This document shows, in pieces, positions 58,011 through 64,000 of a stretch of DNA of 64,000 nucleotides. Location: NCBI GenBank assembly GCA_002104905.1, contig MCFE01000413.1:1-64000 (forward strand), written 5' to 3'. The notes under the pieces were generated by a model. The model had not been told where the DNA came from and made no database searches. It was given only the letters and a program-made list of their open reading frames with translations. Source of the DNA: Basidiobolus meristosporus CBS 931.73. Lineage: Eukaryota; Basidiobolomycota; Basidiobolomycetes; Basidiobolales; Basidiobolaceae. Within the stretch, counting starts at the first letter, position 1, and each line of letters begins with the position of its first letter. The translations under genes and the position numbers were made by a program.

Positions 58011-61000
58011 ATGGACCTAGACCTATCGGCGTTCAAGTCCTTGGTCATCCACGACTCCGCTGCGGAAGAGCGGGTCCAGGTGAACCAACGCCATCTGATC
58101 GACAAGATCCTGGCCAGATACTCGGCCCCGTTCACCATCTATCGGGAGTTACTTCAGAACGCCAATGATGCCGGGGCGACGGAGGCGAAGATCCACTTCC
58201 GGACCAAAACCCCCGACGACGCCCAGTCGAACCCCAACCCTAACCCCAACCCCAAACCAAAACCCTTCACCAAGGAGTTCTTCCGAACTAACTCCTCCGA
58301 GCCGAAGGAGAGCAACCCCACCTCCTTCGACCCGAACGCCTCCTGCCACACCGTGCTCTTCCAGAACAACGGTCGCCCCTTCCAGCCGGAGGACTGGAAC
58401 CGACTGAAGAAGATCGCGGAGGGGAACCCGGACGAGCAGAAGATCGGGTTCTTCGGGGTGGGCTTCTACAGTCTGTTCTCCATCTGCGAGGAGCCGTTCG
58501 TGGTGTCGGACCAGGAGTGCATGGCGTTCTTCTGGAAGGGAGACCAGTTGTACACGAAGCGGCTGGCGGTCCCGGAGCCCATGAGGCAGCTCGGTGGGTG
58601 GACCACGTTCTCGTTGGACCTCCGGGAGCCGGTGACCGTGCCGGAGGTCGAGGAGTTCGGCCGGTTCCTGGCGTGCTCGATCGCGTTCACCCAGAACCTG
58701 CGCTCGGTGTCGCTGTACCTGGACGACCAGCTGCTGGTGAAGGTGAGCAAGAAGGTGTCGGAGCCGAACCCGCTCTCCTGCACCCACCCCACCGGACAGC
58801 GCCTCACGAACGAGGCTTGCCAGTCGCTGCACACCCGGTCGCCCCACGGGGTGTTCCAGCTGAGCGCGGTGTACGGGCTCCAGGTGCAAATCGACGCCGA
58901 GTACCTCAAGTGCACCAAGACCAGCGGGATGTTCTGGAGTTCGGGGCCGAAATTCAGCCGCATCAGCTCCACCCTCTTCCTCAAGATCGCCCAGGCCCAC
59001 CTGACCACCCACGTCACGCCCGCGTTCGCGGACCAGATGGAGAGGACGACGAAGAAGTCCCCGCCCAAGACCACCCTCGTCCAGATGATCTACACCGGGC
59101 TCGAGGAGTACGAGGCGTCGATCAGCGTGCACCAGGACTTCCCCATCTTCCGGGACCTGCTCCCGTACCCCCACCAGGGGAAGGTGTTCATCGGGTTCCC
59201 CACCCACCAGACCACCGGGTGCTCCGTCCATCTCGCCGCCCACCTGATCCCCACCGTGGAGCGGGAGTCGATCGACTTCGTGGACCCCCACCTCGCCCGC
59301 TGGAACCAGGAGATGCTCAGCATGTGCGCGCTGCTGGCCCGGGTCCTCTACGACGAGGAGATCGCCGACATCTCCCAGCGGTACCTCCGCCTCGTGGACG
59401 GCCCCAAGCCCAAAGAGGGCAGCCCCAGCGGGGAGCCGGATCCGGCGATGACGTGGCTCGAGCGACGCTGCATCCACGCCATGACCTCCTTCTGCTTCCA
59501 CCCGGCCACGCCGATCAAGACGGTGGGGAAGCTGATGGAGAAGTGTTTCTTCGCCAGCGGGAAGGTCCCCCCGGGACTCCTCTCCTCGTGCGGCGTGAAG
59601 CCGTGTGACCAGGTGCGGCTCCCGGACCCGGAGCTCGTCCCCTTCCTTCGCACGACCCCCTACCTTCCGTCCAAGATTCAGAAAGAGGCTGGCGAGATGC
59701 TGAGCAGCCTGCAGGAGCGCTACCACCTGGTCAAGGTTGGCCTCCCCGATCTGATCCGGGACGTGAGTGGATATGCGATCACGGTAGATCAGGCGGTAGC
59801 TCTCCTACGCTGGTGGCTCGGGTTCAAGGAATCCCAAGGTCGCGGCCACCTTCCCCCGGAGCATGGGCAGCAGTTGTTGCGGGCCATCACCCTTCTGAAC
59901 CCGTTGCCCAGCTTCTCGCTGGGCAGCCCGGAGATCGGGGCCAAGGACGCGGTCGGGCCCACCATGCCGGTCGCGTTGGCGGAGTTCCGCTACTTCCTGA
60001 ACCCCAAGGTGGTCCACCAGGGTCTGCCGGTCCCCCAGGAGACCCTCCCGTTCGAACTCACCCGGCATTTCAACCAGCGGGAGCTGCGAGAGGCGTTCGG
60101 CACGTGGAAGGAGCTGACGCTCGCCATCTGGACGGAGCACGTCGTGCAGCAACACCGCTCGGAGCTCACCACCTCCCCGGTCTTCTCCGAGAAGATCCAC
60201 CATGTGCTCTACCGTGGGTTCTACCAGCAATCGCCGAACGACCGGGCCCTGATGCTTAGCCTGCTGGAGGGGGTGGCGTGCATCCCCACCCAGCTAGGCC
60301 AGCGCCTCCCCAAGGAGACCTACTTCAAGAACGTGAAACTCTTCTCCGACCTGCCCATCGTCCAGCTGGCCAAGTTCCCGAGCGGCATGGAGCGATTCCT
60401 CGGGGACCTAGGCGTGCGCACCCACGTGGACCTGCAGCTGGTCTTCGACCGTCTGGAGCATCTCAACTGGGACTTCATGAAGCTTCTCAAATACCTCGCC
60501 TCCGTGAAATCCCAGCTCTCGGAGGCGGAGATGGAGAAGCTGAGCCAGACCCCGCTCTTCCCCGCCCGGAGCCTCATCCGGCCAAAGCCCCACCAAAGCA
60601 CCGAGCGCCAAGAGCCAGGAGCCCAGCCCGCCGCCGGCTCGATTCAAGGCCAGCGAGCTGTACGCCCCGGTCGAACCCCTGTCCAACCTTGGGCTACCGG
60701 TGATCGCGTGGCCCGACAAGTGGCGCGACTCGTCGGAGGAGGCGAAGTTCCTTCAGAGGTTGGGTCTGAGAACCAACCCGCCGCTGGACAGGCTCATGCT
60801 GATCGCGGCAACCGCGGAATCCCCGGAAACCCGGATGAATGCGTTGAGATTCTTCATCGAGCACTTGCCTCCCACTACCAGTGGGTGTACCGTCGGGAGG
60901 AGATCCAGATCCCCTTGATTCCCTGCACCCGCCTTAGCCCCCGGCCGGGGACTGGGGACTCGATGGCGAAGGGGGCCACCCTGGGCGATCAGTTCACGAA

Positions 61001-63674
61001 GACGGAGGCGATGGCGAAACCTACGGAATGCTACGCCAACCCCGCCTCCGAGGTGATGGGATTCAAGATAGTGCATCCGGAGCTGCGACGGGACGCGGAG
61101 AAATTCGGGATCCTGGAGCAGCCACCGGTGGCCGCGCTCATCACCTTCCTGCAGGCAAGCCCGCCCGGACATCCGACCTACGGCAGATGGGTGTTCGAGT
61201 ACCTGGCCAGCCGACAGGCGGACTTTACCTCGGCCGATTGGGAGAAGCTTCGGTTCCTAAAGTTCATCCCTGTCCAGAGCAGCAACGAGACCCCGGTTTA
61301 CTGGATGGCCCCGGGCGAATGCTATTTCATCAACGACACGGTCGACTTCAAGTACGACTTCTTCACCTACATCCACTTCGGCCCGATCGCCAACCTGTTC
61401 CTGAAAGCGTGCGGCGTCCAAGAGGAGCCATCCCCAGTCGACCTGGCCCGCATCATCACGAAAGACCCTCCGAAGTTCCTCGAGGCCTGTCAGCGAAACC
61501 CGGCCCACACCTCGGGCCAAGCCTCTCGTGACCACGGATACGAGCATTACCTGCAAGTGCTGCGACAGTTGGCCATCCAGATGCCGACGTTGTCCCGGCA
61601 CTCTGACATCATGAGGGCCATGAGGAGTCGACCCTTCCTGATCGCGGTCCGGGAGAAAGGCGGCCAGTCGATGGCGGAGAAGAAGAGCGACCAACACCCG
61701 ATGGACGTATCGGAAGCCTCGGTGCTGGAGTATCGCCTAGAATCCCCGGGCAACATCTGTCTGGTGGACGACACGGTCCTCCAGAAGACATTCAACCCGT
61801 GGTACGCGCCGATGGAGACGTTACTGGAGACGTTCTACGAGCAGCTGGGCAGCACCTGGATATCGAAGCAAGTGACCGAGTCTTCCCGGCCAACGGGGGC
61901 GATCACCCAGAGTGGCCGATCCCAAGCTTTGCAGAATCTGATCCGAGAGCGTGCCCCGCTGCTGATCTACGACTACCAACGAGAACAGTCCACGAAAGTG
62001 CTCCGCTCCAGCGAGTGGTTGGCCACGAAACTGCGGGTGCTTGAGGTGGATCAGATCCACATCCACCGCAAGTTCCTCCCCACCCACCAGGTCCACACCG
62101 AAGCCACTACCGCCTGCTTGGAGCGGGGGCTACGCGGGGTGGACGCGCCGAGGGACGCCGTGTTCCTCCTGATCTCCCGTCAGGACTACAACGAGTTCGA
62201 CATTGCCACCTGTCTATGCAAGATCCTTTTCTCCAAATCCCGGCTGAACGACGCGCTGCTACTCGAGACCCTACTCTCCACCAGCTTGCAGCACCTGAAG
62301 CGCAAAGGTTTCCCTGTCGATCGAATCCTCAACCACCAGAAGGCGGTGACCCCGGCGGCAACGCCGAAACCCGTTGAGCCCGCTCCACCCCGGTCCTCCA
62401 CCCCGCCGAAGGGATCACCGGCCAGTGACCAGCCACCACCTTACGAGCCCAAGGGCCCGACGCAACCCGCACCGCTACCCGCCCACCTGAATCCCTACTT
62501 CAGCCAGCTTCAAGCCATGTTCCCGGATTGCGATCCGAATTACCTGAAGTCCTGCCTGTTGGAGGAGAAACGGGATCACGTTGCCCGAGTGAGCAACCGG
62601 CTGCTGGACGACACGTACCCTCGCCTCCCCAACCACACCACGCAGAAGGAACGAACAGCCGTGGGTGGCAAGCAGCCCGCTCCCCAGCCACCGGCCACCA
62701 CACCGCCCACCCCCGTCCCCACCTCGTCAAATCTGATGGACAGGCTTAGCCGTCGCTTCCAGAGCGGGATCAACGATTGGTACAAGAGCTACGACAAGCC
62801 ATCCGGCCCGTCCACCACGACGATCGACGATTCCGAGAGCAAGCATCAGCCGATCCCTGGTGGGTTCCCCAGCCTTCCCCGACCTCCCAAGAGCCAGAGC
62901 CAGAGCTCGAGCTCGAGCCCGAACCCGAGCCAGCCCGGCGGGGAGCCGGTGAACACGGTCGGACCCGACCACACGGAGCTGCTGCAACGATCGCTGAAAT
63001 CCTCGGTGGATTCGTGTGTTCGTAACGTCAACGCCTTCGACGGTCGCGAGCCGGAGAAGGCGGCCACCCCACCCCCGCCGAAGGACTACACCGGGGAGGC
63101 CCACCACCATTACTGCAGCGTGATCCCACCGCAGAAACTCGCTCATTGCGCGCGAATCGGTCAGTTCGACCTCTACCTTGAGACCGGGATGGCCTCCAGC
63201 GAGTTGTTCGCGTGCGATCTGGCCGGGCAAAGCGTCCCCTTGGTGCAGTTCGATCGGCTGACCGGCTCACTCACCGCCCCCGACGGTAGCACCATGGCGC
63301 CGGGAAGTAATCTGCACTCGCTGCACCTGATGGGCCACACGTTGACCACTCTAGTCCAGGTGTTCCAGCTGAACCCCGCTTCGGTGCACCTCTACTACGA
63401 CCGGGAGGGGCCCACCGTAGCATTCAATCGGGGCCGCTCGCTCTTCTTCAACCTACGGTACTTCCTGCTCCTCCATCACCCCCGGATGGCGGTGTCCCCG
63501 ACGGAGGCGGCCGACGTTCACTTCTACTGGTTCATGGTCGCCTGCCACGAGCTCGCCCACAACTTCGTCTCCGATCACAACGCTCAGCACGAGTTCTACC
63601 TGTCGTCGTTTGCGGAGCAGTATCTCGGCCCCTTGGTCCGCTCCCTCCTCCGAATGGGAAAGGTGAGCGCGTGA
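58011..63674 (+). CDS. Sacsin-like (DUF3684-type) GHKL-ATPase protein with CUE-like and HExxH regions
   Basis: An intronless frame of 1,887 codons; ATG 58,011 has G at -3 and +4. The N-terminal GHKL/HSP90-like ATPase module shows RELLQNANDAGA (residues 44-55), NGRPF (about 117) and KIGFFGVGFYSLFSI (about 144-158), typical of the sacsin/NOV group. Pro/Ser-rich linkers lie between about 1,440 and 1,700. A CUE-like ubiquitin-binding segment is at 1,496-1,540 (LQAMFPDCDPNYL...VSNRLL). The C-terminus carries HELAHNFVSDH (1,846-1,856). Fungal proteins of this group are long and largely uncharacterised; a chaperone or ubiquitin-linked role is inference. Between about 60,632 and 60,867 the conserved reading is in the +1 frame (LGLPVIAWPDKWRDSSEEAK), so the annotated frame is probably wrong for about 80 residues because of two compensating indels. 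Composition and codon use are GC-rich, unlike the transposons. Confidence 0.88.
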   Translation: MDLDLSAFKSLVIHDSAAEERVQVNQRHLIDKILARYSAPFTIYRELLQNANDAGATEAKIHFRTKTPDDAQSNPNPNPNPKPKPFTKEFFRTNSSEPKESNPTSFDPNASCHTVLFQNNGRPFQPEDWNRLKKIAEGNPDEQKIGFFGVGFYSLFSICEEPFVVSDQECMAFFWKGDQLYTKRLAVPEPMRQLGGWTTFSLDLREPVTVPEVEEFGRFLACSIAFTQNLRSVSLYLDDQLLVKVSKKVSEPNPLSCTHPTGQRLTNEACQSLHTRSPHGVFQLSAVYGLQVQIDAEYLKCTKTSGMFWSSGPKFSRISSTLFLKIAQAHLTTHVTPAFADQMERTTKKSPPKTTLVQMIYTGLEEYEASISVHQDFPIFRDLLPYPHQGKVFIGFPTHQTTGCSVHLAAHLIPTVERESIDFVDPHLARWNQEMLSMCALLARVLYDEEIADISQRYLRLVDGPKPKEGSPSGEPDPAMTWLERRCIHAMTSFCFHPATPIKTVGKLMEKCFFASGKVPPGLLSSCGVKPCDQVRLPDPELVPFLRTTPYLPSKIQKEAGEMLSSLQERYHLVKVGLPDLIRDVSGYAITVDQAVALLRWWLGFKESQGRGHLPPEHGQQLLRAITLLNPLPSFSLGSPEIGAKDAVGPTMPVALAEFRYFLNPKVVHQGLPVPQETLPFELTRHFNQRELREAFGTWKELTLAIWTEHVVQQHRSELTTSPVFSEKIHHVLYRGFYQQSPNDRALMLSLLEGVACIPTQLGQRLPKETYFKNVKLFSDLPIVQLAKFPSGMERFLGDLGVRTHVDLQLVFDRLEHLNWDFMKLLKYLASVKSQLSEAEMEKLSQTPLFPARSLIRPKPHQSTERQEPGAQPAAGSIQGQRAVRPGRTPVQPWATGDRVARQVARLVGGGEVPSEVGSENQPAAGQAHADRGNRGIPGNPDECVEILHRALASHYQWVYRREEIQIPLIPCTRLSPRPGTGDSMAKGATLGDQFTKTEAMAKPTECYANPASEVMGFKIVHPELRRDAEKFGILEQPPVAALITFLQASPPGHPTYGRWVFEYLASRQADFTSADWEKLRFLKFIPVQSSNETPVYWMAPGECYFINDTVDFKYDFFTYIHFGPIANLFLKACGVQEEPSPVDLARIITKDPPKFLEACQRNPAHTSGQASRDHGYEHYLQVLRQLAIQMPTLSRHSDIMRAMRSRPFLIAVREKGGQSMAEKKSDQHPMDVSEASVLEYRLESPGNICLVDDTVLQKTFNPWYAPMETLLETFYEQLGSTWISKQVTESSRPTGAITQSGRSQALQNLIRERAPLLIYDYQREQSTKVLRSSEWLATKLRVLEVDQIHIHRKFLPTHQVHTEATTACLERGLRGVDAPRDAVFLLISRQDYNEFDIATCLCKILFSKSRLNDALLLETLLSTSLQHLKRKGFPVDRILNHQKAVTPAATPKPVEPAPPRSSTPPKGSPASDQPPPYEPKGPTQPAPLPAHLNPYFSQLQAMFPDCDPNYLKSCLLEEKRDHVARVSNRLLDDTYPRLPNHTTQKERTAVGGKQPAPQPPATTPPTPVPTSSNLMDRLSRRFQSGINDWYKSYDKPSGPSTTTIDDSESKHQPIPGGFPSLPRPPKSQSQSSSSSPNPSQPGGEPVNTVGPDHTELLQRSLKSSVDSCVRNVNAFDGREPEKAATPPPPKDYTGEAHHHYCSVIPPQKLAHCARIGQFDLYLETGMASSELFACDLAGQSVPLVQFDRLTGSLTAPDGSTMAPGSNLHSLHLMGHTLTTLVQVFQLNPASVHLYYDREGPTVAFNRGRSLFFNLRYFLLLHHPRMAVSPTEAADVHFYWFMVACHELAHNFVSDHNAQHEFYLSSFAEQYLGPLVRSLLRMGKVSA

Positions 63675-64000
63675 ACACCATCGCCGCCTCAGTAGTCACT
63701 CCTCTCCCCTCACCGCCCCCCCCCTACCATTTACCCAACTCATACACCCGTCCACTAATGTTTATACCCCGATCCCCGCCGTAAGATCCGAAATAAATCA
63801 CTTGATGCGCTTAAAACCCCAACGCTGCGGTCCATATTTTGGCAGTTTCCCCATGCCCCTCCGAGCCAATACCGCATCTTGAGTTTCCACTTGACTGACA
63901 GCCAGATTGGAGATTACTCATTGACGGTTCGGTTTGCTAGTCAATCCGGGCTCCTTCGAGTCAGTGAGGCTCCAGAAATTGTTTGCTTTTTCAGTCTGGT
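63675..64000 (+). other. 3' flank of the sacsin-like gene
   Basis: Non-coding. An AATAAA polyadenylation-type signal is at 63,792-63,797, 118 bp after the TGA stop. No further gene starts are visible before the window ends. Confidence 0.5.
63792..63797 (+). terminator. Candidate polyadenylation signal
   Basis: AATAAA downstream of the sacsin-like gene in otherwise GC-rich sequence. Confidence 0.5.

Noticed and set aside
57896-58168. 90-codon open frame starting in the CA microsatellite
   Set aside because: It translates the repeat and then an off-frame part of the sacsin-like gene.
58149-59726. 525-codon minus-strand open frame
   Set aside because: It lies opposite the sacsin-like gene and has the Arg/Gly/Leu/Val-rich composition of an antisense shadow in GC-rich DNA.
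60590-60880. Intron in the sacsin-like gene explaining the frame change
   Set aside because: The whole stretch is coding in the +1 frame with conserved sequence, so it is not spliced-out DNA; two small indels fit better.

Overview
The window is most likely fungal nuclear DNA. One long intronless gene at the right end encodes a fungal-type sacsin-like (DUF3684-type) protein, and nearly everything to its left is transposon sequence of kinds common in fungi (Ty1/copia, Ty3/gypsy, PIF/Harbinger and TNP2-type CACTA). The phylum cannot be fixed from the sequence. The base composition has two states: positions 1 to about 57,390 are AT-rich and strongly CpG-poor, and from there to the end the DNA is GC-rich and CpG-rich. 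This fits CpG-directed mutation of repeats (methylation/deamination or a RIP-like process).

Layout. 1-8,340: an open N-terminal TNP2-type transposase frame cut by the window edge, an unclassified repeat, a piece of an unknown multi-copy element ('X') and rearranged copia family 1 pieces with solo LTRs. 8,341-11,758: the best preserved Harbinger-like element, with divergent transposase and accessory genes. 11,759-15,602: a TNP2 remnant and an X copy holding a solo gypsy LTR. 15,787-27,428: a decayed RNA polymerase second-largest-subunit (beta/RPB2-like) gene, split by copia element 2b, whose 5' LTR was itself split by copia element 2a; both insertions have perfect 5-bp target duplications. 27,456-31,224: an LTR, unassigned sequence, an X copy and a Harbinger remnant. 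31,225-35,530: a gypsy element lacking its 3' LTR. 35,534-42,448: tandem repeats, two giant palindromic foldback MITEs, X copies and a decayed Harbinger copy. 42,499-45,912: Harbinger copy B inside a copia-1 LTR. 46,537-50,303: an X ORF divergent from a TNP2 gene. 50,306-57,111: three copia-1 copies, one a full-length element (TSD AGTTT) inside an older inverted copy of the same family. 58,011-63,674: the host gene.

The most unusual item is the polymerase fossil. It is full of F, Y, I, N and K, is shorter than cellular RPB2, and departs from the usual residues inside otherwise universal motifs. An origin from a large DNA virus (Nucleocytoviricota) or another cytoplasmic element is a hypothesis, not a demonstration. 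The repeats show a clear order of nested insertions, half-tRNA primer sites in the copia elements, 3-bp ATT/AAT target duplications for Harbinger and MITE elements confirmed by empty sites, and loss of catalytic residues at former CpG positions. The host gene is open throughout as one frame, but about 80 codons near its middle appear out of frame between two compensating single-base indels.
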